DNA from: Nitrosomonas sp. sh817
Lineage (GTDB): Bacteria > Pseudomonadota > Gammaproteobacteria > Burkholderiales > Nitrosomonadaceae
Direction: 5' to 3'
DNA length: 64,000 nt
Assembly: GCF_030908545.1 (NCBI RefSeq)
Contig: NZ_CP133083.1
Coordinates: forward strand, 1,426,001 to 1,490,000
The notes under the pieces: model-generated
Told to the model about the DNA's origin: nothing
The model's database searches: none
Seen by the model: the letters and a program-made list of their open reading frames with translations, nothing else
In this document: positions 9,963 through 18,468 of the stretch, piece by piece
How the letters are laid out: each line of letters opens with the position of its first letter
Numbering within the stretch: position 1 is the stretch's first letter
Made by a program: the position numbers and the translations under genes

Positions 9963-11075
9963 TTGATCCGGCCATTAAATAGTTTTAAGCGGCATATTTT
10001 ACATATGGATCTTGGAAGTAAGAAGCAACACGCTCTGGATTGTTCTCCAGCATCGTCATGTGATCGTTGGCAGCGTTACGCAATTTTTCCTTGGTACGCG
10101 TCGGCACTTTAGAACCGATAGCCTGTTTCAAATCTGAATTTAATCGCTCTTCTGGATTTAATTCCGGACTGTAGCTGGGCAAATAAAAGCATTCGATTTT
10201 TTCCTTATTTTCTTCCAGCCAAGCCTTTACTGGTTTGCTGTGGTGTACTCTCAAATTATCCAGGATCAAGAACACTTTTTTCTCCGTATCTTTGATCAGA
10301 AGCTCAAAAAACTCAATGAGCCGATCCGAATTGAAATTGCCATCGATAATCTGCCACCGTGCACAACCTTTGTTTGTCACTGTGGCAATCATTGACAGTC
10401 GTTGTCGTGTACCAGGCGCATAGGCTACCGGCGTTTTTCCCTTGGGTGCAAAACCACGTCCTCGCACATCCGTGTTGACTAGTGCTGTTTCATCACCCCA
10501 GTGAATTTCACCGCCTTCAGTTCGAGCGCGTCTGGCTATCTCCGGGTATTGCTCATTGAGCCATTGCTTTACCGCTTCCGGGCGTTGTTCGTAAGCACGC
10601 CGGATCGGCTTCTGCGGGGTAAACCCCCATCGTTTAAGGTAGTGCCCCACCGTACGTATCGGCATGGATAGGCCACATTCCTGCTGGATTAACTGACTCA
10701 CCGCGCCACGATTCCACAATGCAAAATCCATCTTCAGTTGCTCAGGACGCTTATCGCAAATAAGCCGTTGCAATCTCAACTCCTGCTCTTCGCTGAGGCT
10801 GCGCTTGTCACCCACGCTTCGTCCCCGTCTACCAGGTTTTAGTCCAGCTGCGCCAGCTGTTTCATAAAGTCGAATAATCTTCTTCACAGCCGTGTCGCTC
10901 AGTTCCGTTATTTGCGCTATTTGCACAGAAGTGCTGCCTCGCTTGTAAAGACGAATCACTTGCCGCCGCCGTTCATGCAGCGCTTCATCCTTTAAGGTTC
11001 TTGCATCTATTTTCTCCATTCTTCTATGGGCATGCAATATCACTCAAAGTTCAAACTATTTATTGGCCGGGTCTA
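9963..11075 (-). mobile_element. IS630-family insertion sequence, copy 1
   Basis: The element is about 1113 bp. Its ends are imperfect inverted repeats: TTGATCCGGCCATTAAATAG at the left, and at the right (read inward on the minus strand) TAGACCCGGCCAATAAATAG. Both ends are flanked by TA (9961-9962 and 11076-11077), the target duplication expected for IS630/Tc1-mariner elements. It carries one intact transposase gene. Removing it with one TA restores a continuous upstream reading frame, confirming the boundaries. Confidence 0.88.
9985..11019 (-). CDS. IS630-family transposase
   Basis: This is a DDE transposase with an N-terminal helix-turn-helix (residues about 15-65, winged-helix type), a linker and the IS630-type DDE core. 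The three acidic residues are recognisable in GDETALVNTDVRGRG, FLILDNLRVHHSK and PELNPEERLNSDLK. The reading frame is intact, so the copy may be active. The ATG at 11017-11019 gives MEKIDARTLK, matching the start of the second copy; a GTG at 11043 would add eight residues. It is recognisably related to, but clearly diverged from, the transposase at 13870, so the two are not recent duplicates. Confidence 0.93.
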   Translation of the reverse strand: MEKIDARTLKDEALHERRRQVIRLYKRGSTSVQIAQITELSDTAVKKIIRLYETAGAAGLKPGRRGRSVGDKRSLSEEQELRLQRLICDKRPEQLKMDFALWNRGAVSQLIQQECGLSMPIRTVGHYLKRWGFTPQKPIRRAYEQRPEAVKQWLNEQYPEIARRARTEGGEIHWGDETALVNTDVRGRGFAPKGKTPVAYAPGTRQRLSMIATVTNKGCARWQIIDGNFNSDRLIEFFELLIKDTEKKVFLILDNLRVHHSKPVKAWLEENKEKIECFYLPSYSPELNPEERLNSDLKQAIGSKVPTRTKEKLRNAANDHMTMLENNPERVASYFQDPYVKYAA

Positions 11076-12678
11076 TAGAATTAAAAGCCGTAAGTGCCTG
11101 ACCTTTCAATGTTCTGATTAATCTTGTCTCTTCTGAAGAAATACCTTCCGGTGCTTCGACATCACGATCAGCATAGAAAAGTCCAATTGGTTTCTGACGG
11201 GTAACTAAAGGAAGAATCATAAAACTGCGTGCGTCGGGCAGTGAATCCTTATGCCATTGCGGGATAAGCTTACGAATTTTGCAAGTAGAAGCATCGGAAA
11301 TCAGCAAATCTGCATTTTTCTTCAGAGCGCCGTGAAACAAATCAATAGAGGGCGTGACCGGAAAATTGAAAGCTTTTTGATAAGTCATGTTGTTTTGTCC
11401 GAGTGAACTTCGCGCGCGATACTGGTTAATTTTAGAGTCTAGTAAACAAAACGTGATAAAGCGGAATCCCAGGCTATTATAATAAGTTTCGAGCACAAGC
11501 ATAACCAAATCATCAAGTTTATAGTAACCGGAAGCCATGATTTCCGCTACGTCTTGAATTCCCGATAGCAGCAAGGTGGATGCATTATAGGGCTTACCGC
11601 TGGGATATCGTTGAGTAATTTGATGATGATCGTTTTGGTCCGTTCCGAGTATCAAGTCTGTCAATGCATCTTCTTCATTCTCCGGGCTAAATTCAGTTGG
11701 CGACGAACTCGGTTTGTTCGTTCGTTTATTTTCTAATGCGATTAGATCCGTATCCATTAATAGCGCATAGGTTTCTTCGCCGGCATTGGCAATCAATTGA
11801 TCCAGTTTTATAGTGTCGAGACACAATGCTTTACCAAAACGGCTAAGAAGCTTTTCTTTACAGGCTGGATTGTTAGTCTGCGTCCATGTCAACACAAGCG
11901 GCGCAGCTTTTTCACTGAATTCTGCGGCTTGCTGCATCCATTCGTGTTTGCTTTTTGCCAGATTGAGATTGCCGCCGGGCCTATTTTTGAGCGCCTGGAT
12001 AATACTGCCGGGAATATTCCAGTTTTCTAAAATGTTTTCGGTCAACGTTTCCAGATTGAAGCCTAATATTTGCATGGCCGCCTGCCACGGCGTATGGGCG
12101 CCTTGTGCAATCAATGCCGTCATTTTTTGATAGTGCTCGGGATCATAAGCGGCGAGTAATAACCGGCCAAGATTTTTAAAAAGCGCAACCACGACTATTT
12201 CTTCGGCATCACCAAATTGGCTGTGTTTTGCTAGTTCCCGGCTTACCATGCTGGCGGCCAAAGTATGAATCAACTCGGTTCGAACATGCTCGACCTGCTT
12301 TCCTGACATGCCATCGACAAGCAGCATGGCTAGCGCACAGTTTTTGACAGAATTAAAACCCATTAGAAAAATTGCTTTAGTAACACTGGTGATAATTTTA
12401 TTGGAAGACGGTCTGAATGCAACGGAATTGGATAAACGCAGAATCTTTTGTGTTAATGAAACGTCGGATAAAACAAAATAGGATAGCTGGCGGATGGATT
12501 CATGATCGGAAGATGATAGTTGCACGATACGAGAAATGGAGCTGCCCAGCGTCGGAAGATCGGGGTCGTTAGCAATAGCTTCAAGTAAGCTGGTTTTAAT
12601 CGTTGCGGTATTCGCGGCGGTTACAGCCGGATCATGCGATGAGCCATGTGGTGTAAAGGGTGTATGTATTGATCGCAT
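11056..12678 (-). CDS. HDOD-GAF signalling protein (3' end altered by IS insertion)
   Basis: The N-terminal half (about residues 30-270) is an HDOD domain (LPTLGSSISRIVQLSSSDHESI, LSNSVAF, LMGFNSVKNCALAM, FKNLGRLLLA), a non-catalytic HD relative found in bacterial signalling proteins. The C-terminal part (about 385-530) resembles a GAF sensor domain (LVLETYYNSLGFRFITFCLLD, SFMILPLVTRQKPIGLFYAD). The last seven residues and the stop codon come from the IS630 right end. The reconstructed native protein would end AFNSN, so the change is small and function is probably kept. Its signal and targets are unknown. It is probably the former first gene upstream of gmk. Confidence 0.85.
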   Translation of the reverse strand: MRSIHTPFTPHGSSHDPAVTAANTATIKTSLLEAIANDPDLPTLGSSISRIVQLSSSDHESIRQLSYFVLSDVSLTQKILRLSNSVAFRPSSNKIITSVTKAIFLMGFNSVKNCALAMLLVDGMSGKQVEHVRTELIHTLAASMVSRELAKHSQFGDAEEIVVVALFKNLGRLLLAAYDPEHYQKMTALIAQGAHTPWQAAMQILGFNLETLTENILENWNIPGSIIQALKNRPGGNLNLAKSKHEWMQQAAEFSEKAAPLVLTWTQTNNPACKEKLLSRFGKALCLDTIKLDQLIANAGEETYALLMDTDLIALENKRTNKPSSSPTEFSPENEEDALTDLILGTDQNDHHQITQRYPSGKPYNASTLLLSGIQDVAEIMASGYYKLDDLVMLVLETYYNSLGFRFITFCLLDSKINQYRARSSLGQNNMTYQKAFNFPVTPSIDLFHGALKKNADLLISDASTCKIRKLIPQWHKDSLPDARSFMILPLVTRQKPIGLFYADRDVEAPEGISSEETRLIRTLKGQALTAFNSIDPANK

Positions 12679-13118
12679 CGTCGTATTCTTTTAGAGATAT
12701 GCTTAATTGAAATAACAAATCCGGATAAACTGAATCAGCCAGTGTATTTAAATAACTAAGAAGTCTAAATATTTAATGCCATTAGATATCGGCATGGCGA
12801 TCTGGTTATTAATAAGAAATGTAGATCGCGTTTCGATAAGTATCGTCAAAAAGAAAATACAAACGCATGCGTCAGAAGAAATTCTGCGAATGAATTTCTT
12901 CTTTCGGAAAAATGGCAGAGTTAAAAGTTTTTAAAATGGACTCGATTTGCGGCTTTGCTTGATCGTTGCTGCACGACATCGACAGCTGGGCGGAAATCAA
13001 AAATAACGCAATTGCGGTTATCTTGAAACAACTAAGCGCGGCCTTCGGAAAGGCCGTGCTATTTTCGAGGCTGGCGATGCTTGAAGAATCCTTTTCCTGG
13101 AATAATTGATGATGGATG
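12679..13118. other. 440-bp intergenic region with two hairpins and a possible small-gene relic
   Basis: No confident gene lies between the HDOD-GAF gene and dsbA, both on the minus strand. It holds a perfect 10-bp hairpin (12875-12901) and a GC-rich hairpin near 13036-13060. Between them, in one minus-strand frame, is an open stretch resembling a lipoprotein (KITAIALFLISAQLSMSC then SNDQAKPQIESILKTF), ending at about 12869. No ATG, GTG or TTG start precedes the hydrophobic segment; the position of the expected start reads ATA. It may be a decayed small lipoprotein gene, or coincidence. Confidence 0.4.
12875..12901. terminator. perfect 10-bp hairpin
   Basis: GAAGAAATTC and its exact complement GAATTTCTTC flank a 7-nt loop. 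It could terminate minus-strand transcription coming from dsbA before the HDOD-GAF gene, but no T run follows on the minus strand. It could also be a protein-binding palindrome. Confidence 0.35.
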
Positions 13119-13757
13119 CTATCGGAGTTCTTTACGGACTTTTTCTATGAGTCCGTTCAGAGTCTTGATGGTATCCTGCGGGGTGCCGCCCATTCGTCCG
13201 CTGGTGATGTATTTGCCATTAACGATCAGAGCGGGAACTCCATTGAGTTCGTATTGACGCGTCATTTGTGTCGATTTGGCAACGAGATTCTGCACGGTGA
13301 AGGATTGATAGGTATTTTCAAATTTTTTCCTATCGAAACCTTGTTTTTCAACCCACTCGAATAATACCGAATCGTTATTCAAATCAATTTTATCGCGATG
13401 GATCGCATCGTAAACTTTATCATGCAAAGTACCGGTAATCCCCATCTCTTCGATGGTGTGAAATATTTTTGCAGCCGGAACCCAGTTAGCGCGCAGAATC
13501 GCGGGAACATAGCGGAAGTTAACATCCGCCGGAAGATTGGCCAGCCAGGTGGCAAGATGGGGATGCAAGTTATAGCAATGCGGACAACCGTACCAGAAAA
13601 ACTCCAGAACTTCGACTTTGCCGGTATTTTCAACGGGTATCGGCTTGGCGAGAACAGCGTAATCTTTGCCTTCAATGATTTCGGATTGGGCGTCAGGAAC
13701 AAAAACAAAAGAGAAACCTAACAACAAGAAAGCTGAGAGAAACTGACGTCGCTTCAT
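13119..13757 (-). CDS. dsbA: periplasmic thiol:disulfide interchange protein DsbA
   Basis: The 212-residue protein has an N-terminal signal peptide (MKRRQFLSAFLLLGFSFVFV, cleavage near AQS-E) and a thioredoxin-like fold with the DsbA active site CPHC in WYGCPHCYNLHP. The cis-Pro loop is NGVPALIVNGKY. DsbA oxidises cysteines of exported proteins. Length matches the family. The ATG follows a clear GGAG ribosome binding site. It would follow the SPOR gene on the same strand but is now separated from it by the second IS630 element. Confidence 0.94.
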   Translation of the reverse strand: MKRRQFLSAFLLLGFSFVFVPDAQSEIIEGKDYAVLAKPIPVENTGKVEVLEFFWYGCPHCYNLHPHLATWLANLPADVNFRYVPAILRANWVPAAKIFHTIEEMGITGTLHDKVYDAIHRDKIDLNNDSVLFEWVEKQGFDRKKFENTYQSFTVQNLVAKSTQMTRQYELNGVPALIVNGKYITSGRMGGTPQDTIKTLNGLIEKVRKELR

Positions 13758-13841
13758 TTTTACTCCTTCAATAAAGTTTGAAAGTAAGAGAAAAGTAGTT
13801 ATCGGTGAGGCGTATTTTGAAACAGTGCGCTAAAAAGATTA

Positions 13842-14961
13842 TTGATCCGGCCAGATGAAGTTTGAAGTTTCAAGCGGCATATTTGACCCTCGGATCTTGA
13901 AAGAAGCTTTTGACCCGTTCGGGTGATTGTTCAAGTTTAACCATGTGTTCGGTGGCAGCGAGTTTGAGTTTGGCCTTGGTGCGCACCGGCACTTTCGTCC
14001 CGATGGCATGCTTGAGGTCGGCATTGAGGCGTTCCTCCGGATTCAGTTCCGGGCTATAGCTGGGCAGGTAGAACAGCTCGATTTTGTCTTGTCGTTCAGC
14101 GACCCATGCCTTGACCTGTTTGCTGTGATGAACCCGCAGATTGTCGAGAATCAAGAATACCTTCTTCCCGGCATCCTTGATCAGCGCTTCGAGGAATTCG
14201 ATCAGCCTGTCGGCGTTGAAGGCCTCGTCGATAATCATCCAGCGTGTTTTGCCCTGATTCGTCACTGCGGCAATCATCGATAGCTTCTGTCGCGTACCAC
14301 CAGCCGCGTAGGTGACTGGCGTCTTGCCTGCCGGAGCATAGCAACGACCGCGCACATCGGTATTGACCAAGGCGGTTTCATCGCCCCAGTGAATCTCGCC
14401 GCCTTCCGCCTTGGCGCGCTTCTCAATTTCCGGGTATTGCTCGTTGAGCCAGGCTTGTACGGCTTCAGGCCGCTGCTCATAGGCCTTCTTGATCGGCTTC
14501 TGGGGAGTGAAACCCCAACGTGACAGATAGTTGCCTACGCCGCGCACCGACAGCTTGATGCTGTACTCCCGCTCTATCAGTTGCATGACCGCCGCCCGAT
14601 TCCACAGCGCAAATTCCATCTTCAGTTGCTCCGGACGCTTGTCACAAATGATCTTGCGGATGGCTTGTTCCTGCTCCTCTGTCAGTGACCGCCCTTGACC
14701 AGTACGCTTGCCTCGCATCCCTGGCTTCAGGGCGGAAAATCCGCCTTCTTCATACCGATCTATCGCAAACCGAACTGTCGGATACGAAAGCCCACTGAGC
14801 TCAACAATTTGCATCACGCCGTAGCCCTTGCGATGCAACCGCACCACTTGCTTGCGCCGTTCATGCAGTTGCTCCAGCGTCGAATATCTTGCGTCGTCTT
14901 TTTCCATTTCAACAAGATGGGGGGCGATTCATAAATTTCAAGTATTATTGTGCCGAGTCAA
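13842..14961 (-). mobile_element. IS630-family insertion sequence, copy 2
   Basis: The element is about 1120 bp and lies between dsbA and the SPOR gene. The left end TTGATCCGGCC and the right end (read inward) TTGACTCGGCAC form imperfect inverted repeats, flanked by TA at 13840-13841 and 14962-14963. It has the same orientation as copy 1 and shares the TTGATCCGGCC terminus, but the internal sequence differs. It ends 9 bp after the SPOR gene stop codon, so no gene is broken. Confidence 0.85.
13870..14907 (-). CDS. IS630-family transposase
   Basis: The 345-residue DDE transposase has an N-terminal helix-turn-helix (KGYGVMQIVELSGLSYPTV) and the DDE residues in GDETALVNTDVRGRC, FLILDNLRVHHSK and PELNPEERLNADLK. 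The frame is intact. It is homologous throughout to the transposase at 9985 but differs at many residues, and its codon use is visibly GC-richer than that copy, which suggests separate acquisition. Start: the ATG at 14905-14907 (MEKDDARYST). Confidence 0.93.
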   Translation of the reverse strand: MEKDDARYSTLEQLHERRKQVVRLHRKGYGVMQIVELSGLSYPTVRFAIDRYEEGGFSALKPGMRGKRTGQGRSLTEEQEQAIRKIICDKRPEQLKMEFALWNRAAVMQLIEREYSIKLSVRGVGNYLSRWGFTPQKPIKKAYEQRPEAVQAWLNEQYPEIEKRAKAEGGEIHWGDETALVNTDVRGRCYAPAGKTPVTYAAGGTRQKLSMIAAVTNQGKTRWMIIDEAFNADRLIEFLEALIKDAGKKVFLILDNLRVHHSKQVKAWVAERQDKIELFYLPSYSPELNPEERLNADLKHAIGTKVPVRTKAKLKLAATEHMVKLEQSPERVKSFFQDPRVKYAA

Positions 14962-14972
14962 TAGTTACGGAT

Positions 14973-15779
14973 TTATTGAATTCTCACAAATTGAGCTTCT
15001 ATTCCATTCTCCTTCAATGAGACATTGGCTCGATCGGCGTCCGTCCGATTATTGAAGGGGCCAACTCGAACCCGGTACCACATGCCTCTATCCGCCAGAT
15101 CGATCGGTTGAACCGTGGCGAATAAGCCCAACAACGCCAATCGTGCTTTAAGGTTTTCAGCTTCATCGTTTTTCCGGAACGACCCTGCTTGCAGAAAAAA
15201 TTTCTCATGAGACGGCGGCGTAACACTGACAGGAGGAACAGCCGGTGGCGGCGCAGGCTCTGCAGGAACAATGCGTGGCTGAATTGCTGCGACTTGCGGA
15301 GCGGGTTCCGGTGGTGTTATGACCGGCGTGGGGCGCGGCGGCGCCAGTAGCGGTGTCGGCTCAACAGGTTTAGCGGGTTTATTGATAACCTCCGGCGTTT
15401 TGACGCTGACGGGTGGCTCAACCGGTGGCGGCTCGGCAGCCGGCCGGTAGTGATGATCGATTTCCGGTTCGTCTACGCCGGGTAATATTTTATAGAAATC
15501 AAACTTTGGTTTTTCTTCGACTAAATGAACCGGTTCTTCTTTCTCTGCTTTTTCCGGAGGGGCGGACGCCTCTACAGTCGATTGTTTTTGATGGATCTCT
15601 GCCGAACTGGGCACTTTCTCAGTTGCGAGAAAGGGATTCGGGCCGTAGTTAAAATACACCCAGATACCGATGGCGCTGGCAAGTCCCAATGCATAACCCA
15701 CAAATCCGCCCAAGAATGCCGAGCCGCTTTTTTCCGGTGACGATCGGGCAGGCTTGCGGGATTTATAATCTCGACTCAT
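14973..15779 (-). CDS. SPOR domain membrane protein (FtsN-like)
   Basis: The 268-residue protein has a short basic cytoplasmic N-terminus, one membrane segment (about residues 22-44, FLGGFVGYALGLASAIGIWV), a long proline- and glutamate-rich periplasmic linker, and a C-terminal SPOR domain (about 190-268, FFLQAGSFRKNDEAENLKARL, YRVRVGPF). SPOR domains bind denuded peptidoglycan at the division septum, so a role in cell division is likely. It lies 23 bp downstream of argS on the same strand, the typical betaproteobacterial order argS-SPOR-dsbA. Calling it FtsN itself would be an inference. Confidence 0.9.
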   Translation of the reverse strand: MSRDYKSRKPARSSPEKSGSAFLGGFVGYALGLASAIGIWVYFNYGPNPFLATEKVPSSAEIHQKQSTVEASAPPEKAEKEEPVHLVEEKPKFDFYKILPGVDEPEIDHHYRPAAEPPPVEPPVSVKTPEVINKPAKPVEPTPLLAPPRPTPVITPPEPAPQVAAIQPRIVPAEPAPPPAVPPVSVTPPSHEKFFLQAGSFRKNDEAENLKARLALLGLFATVQPIDLADRGMWYRVRVGPFNNRTDADRANVSLKENGIEAQFVRIQ

Positions 15780-15802
15780 GAATATCCTTCAGTAATTTTT
15801 GG

Positions 15803-17560
15803 TTACATTTTATCAGGCGCGCTGACACCGAGTAATGTCAAACCATTATTTAACACTTGGCGGACGGCTGCAATTAGTGCCAAACGAGCGTATTGCAATG
15901 GAATTTCCGGTACCAGAAAACGCGTTGAATTATAGTAGCTATGAAATTCGCTTGCCAGTTCGCGGAGATGGAAGGCGATCAGGTGTGGCGAGTATTCGCG
16001 TGCAGCCATCTCTACAGTATCCGGAAAATCGATGAGTTTTTGTAACAACGCCAATTCAAGCGGGTTCGTCAGAATCGTGGTATCCGCCGAGACCAGTTCG
16101 TCTACTTGACCATCCCATTGCGCCAGAACGCTGCATACCCGCGCATGTGCGTACTGCACATAATAGACCGGATTCTCGTTGCTTTGCGATTTCGCCAAGT
16201 CTAAATCGAAGTCCAGATGCTGATCGCTTTTACGCATCACATAAAAAAAACGAGCCGCGTCTTTACCAACTTCTTCGCGTAGTTCCCGTAAAGTGACAAA
16301 CTCGCCGGAGCGTGTCGACATCGGTGCTTTCTTGCCGTCGCGATAGAGCACGGCGAATTGCACCAAGGCAATTTCAAGTTTTGCCGGATCCAGTTCAAGT
16401 GCTTGCAAAGCACCTTTTACCCGTGGGATATAGCCGTGATGATCGGCACCCCAAATATTAATGACTTGATCAAAGCCGCGTTCAAATTTATTCAGATGGT
16501 AGGCTATGTCTGAAGCGAAGTAGGTAAATTGACCATTATCGCGTTGTACGACGCGATCTTTTTCGTCGCCGAAATCGGTTGAGCGAAACCAGATTGCGCC
16601 ATCTTGTTCGTATAGGTATTTTTTGTCCTCGAGCAATTGCATGGTGCGAGCAACGGAACCATTATCGTACAGCGATTGTTCCGAAAACCAGATATCGAAT
16701 TCAACGCCGAACTCCATCAAATCGTTGCGGCAATCCCCAAGTTGCTCGGTCAGCACGAAATTATGAAAATACGCATAATCTTGACCCAGGATTTTTTTGG
16801 CATTGGCGATTAATAGATCCAGATGCTCATCGGTTGTAACTACGGTCTCTAATACTTGGATAGGCAGACCATCCAGTAATAATGCCGGTTGGTGGACATA
16901 CCGTTCTGCATGCGCCTGGAAGATTAATTGCGCCATGGCGCTTACATAGCTTCCTTGATACGCGTTTTGCGGGAATGGTATGTGGATATCGTTGAGTTCC
17001 AGATACCGCAGCCAAGTGGAAAGTGTCAGTATATCCATTTGGCGGCCGGCGTCATTGACGTAGAATTCCCGCGATACATTGAAACCCGCTGCTGACAGAA
17101 CATTTGCAAGGCTCGCGCCATAGGCGGCACCGCGGCCATGGCCGACATGCAACGGACCGGTCGGATTCGCGGATACAAATTCCACTTGAATTTTTTTACC
17201 TTGCCCAGAATCGCCATGGCCATAGGCGGCTTTGCTTTGCAGTACCTGATGCACGTATTGCTGCTTGGCGGCGTGGGTTAAAAACAAATTGATGAAGCCG
17301 GCGCCGGCGACTTCCACCTTATCCAGATACGGCGATGAGGGGAGAGCAGCAATCAGCAAACTGGCAACTTCGCGGGGATTTTTGTGCAATGATTTGGCCA
17401 ATTGCATGGCCAGATTGCAGGAATAGTCGCCATGACTGGCCTGTTTGGTACGGGTTAATTCTATGCGCAGCACCGTATCCGGGGATGTGATGGCGCGAGC
17501 CGCTTGTTCTAAAAGTCCGGAGAAATGGGTTTTGAAATTCGGGCAATCACAAGAAGTCAT
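15803..17560 (-). CDS. argS: arginine-tRNA ligase
   Basis: This class I synthetase charges tRNA-Arg. The 585-residue protein has the N-terminal Add1 domain, the HIGH-like motif HVGH inside ANPTGPLHVGHGRGAAYG (about residues 130-147) and, in place of a canonical KMSKS, the MSTRSG stretch normal for many ArgRS. The DALR anticodon-binding domain forms the C-terminus (LALLQKLIDFPDTVEMAAREY onward). Length fits. It is upstream of the SPOR gene and probably co-transcribed with it. Confidence 0.96.
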   Translation of the reverse strand: MTSCDCPNFKTHFSGLLEQAARAITSPDTVLRIELTRTKQASHGDYSCNLAMQLAKSLHKNPREVASLLIAALPSSPYLDKVEVAGAGFINLFLTHAAKQQYVHQVLQSKAAYGHGDSGQGKKIQVEFVSANPTGPLHVGHGRGAAYGASLANVLSAAGFNVSREFYVNDAGRQMDILTLSTWLRYLELNDIHIPFPQNAYQGSYVSAMAQLIFQAHAERYVHQPALLLDGLPIQVLETVVTTDEHLDLLIANAKKILGQDYAYFHNFVLTEQLGDCRNDLMEFGVEFDIWFSEQSLYDNGSVARTMQLLEDKKYLYEQDGAIWFRSTDFGDEKDRVVQRDNGQFTYFASDIAYHLNKFERGFDQVINIWGADHHGYIPRVKGALQALELDPAKLEIALVQFAVLYRDGKKAPMSTRSGEFVTLRELREEVGKDAARFFYVMRKSDQHLDFDLDLAKSQSNENPVYYVQYAHARVCSVLAQWDGQVDELVSADTTILTNPLELALLQKLIDFPDTVEMAAREYSPHLIAFHLRELASEFHSYYNSTRFLVPEIPLQYARLALIAAVRQVLNNGLTLLGVSAPDKM

Positions 17561-17644
17561 GGTTTAGGGAATAGCGTTATCAATTTGGTTGGTATAGCCG
17601 GAGATTGGAATCGGTTGTAGCCGGTATTTTACCAGGTCGCGGTA

Positions 17645-18385
17645 TCAAGCCAAAGATTGTTGGCGGTGGGTTTCAAATAAACAGATCCCAGCGCTGACCG
17701 CAACGTTCAAACTTTCCACTCCGCCAAGCATGGGAATGCGTACCAATTGATCGCAATTTTCCCGTGTCAAGCGGCGCATGCCTTTCTCTTCGGAGCCGAA
17801 TACCCACGCGACGGCGCCTTTTAATTGAAAATGAATCAGATCGTGTTCGGCGTCTTCTGCAGTTCCGTAAATCCAAACATTCCGGTCTTTCAATTGTTGG
17901 AGCGTGCGCGCAAGATTGGTGACCGCGATATACGGCACGGTATCGGCGGCACCGCTGGAGACTTTGTAGACCGCGGGCGTCAAGCCGACTGCCCGGTCTT
18001 TGGGAGCAATCACGGCATGAACACCGAATGCATCGGCCACGCGCAGGCACGCACCTAAGTTATGCGGATCCTGAATCCCGTCCAATACCAGCAATCGCGC
18101 TGGTTCGGTCAAGCTATCGAGAATATCGTCAAGGTCGAAATGCTGGTGTGTCGCATCAATACTCGCAACCACACCTTGGTGACGATGACTGCCGGTAATC
18201 TCGGCCAGTTTCGCGCTGTTACTGGCGGTAATACGGATTTTGTGGTTTCCGGCAAGCTGCAACAGATTTCGCGCGCGATGATCATCGCGCGTTGCATCGA
18301 TGATGATTTCTTTGATACTGCCGGGATTTTGCCGCAAACGGCTGGTGACGGCGTGAAAACCAATAATGAAGCGGATACCTGACAC
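17645..18385 (-). CDS. rlmB: 23S rRNA (guanosine(2251)-2'-O)-methyltransferase
   Basis: This SPOUT (trefoil-knot) methyltransferase modifies G2251 of 23S rRNA using SAM. The N-terminal substrate-binding domain (1-75) is followed by the catalytic domain with LDGIQDPHNLGACLRVADAF, WVFGSEEKGMRRL and the knot motif IPMLGGVESLNVAVSAGI. Length (246) matches E. coli RlmB. It lies downstream of rnr on the same strand, the same rnr-rlmB order found in E. coli. Confidence 0.95.
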   Translation of the reverse strand: MSGIRFIIGFHAVTSRLRQNPGSIKEIIIDATRDDHRARNLLQLAGNHKIRITASNSAKLAEITGSHRHQGVVASIDATHQHFDLDDILDSLTEPARLLVLDGIQDPHNLGACLRVADAFGVHAVIAPKDRAVGLTPAVYKVSSGAADTVPYIAVTNLARTLQQLKDRNVWIYGTAEDAEHDLIHFQLKGAVAWVFGSEEKGMRRLTRENCDQLVRIPMLGGVESLNVAVSAGICLFETHRQQSLA

Positions 18386-18468
18386 AGTTCGGTTAATTGA
18401 GAGTTGGAAGCAGTGAATGCGTGATCACGAAAAATTGCTGGGTAATATTGTATGGTAAATTCAAGCCA

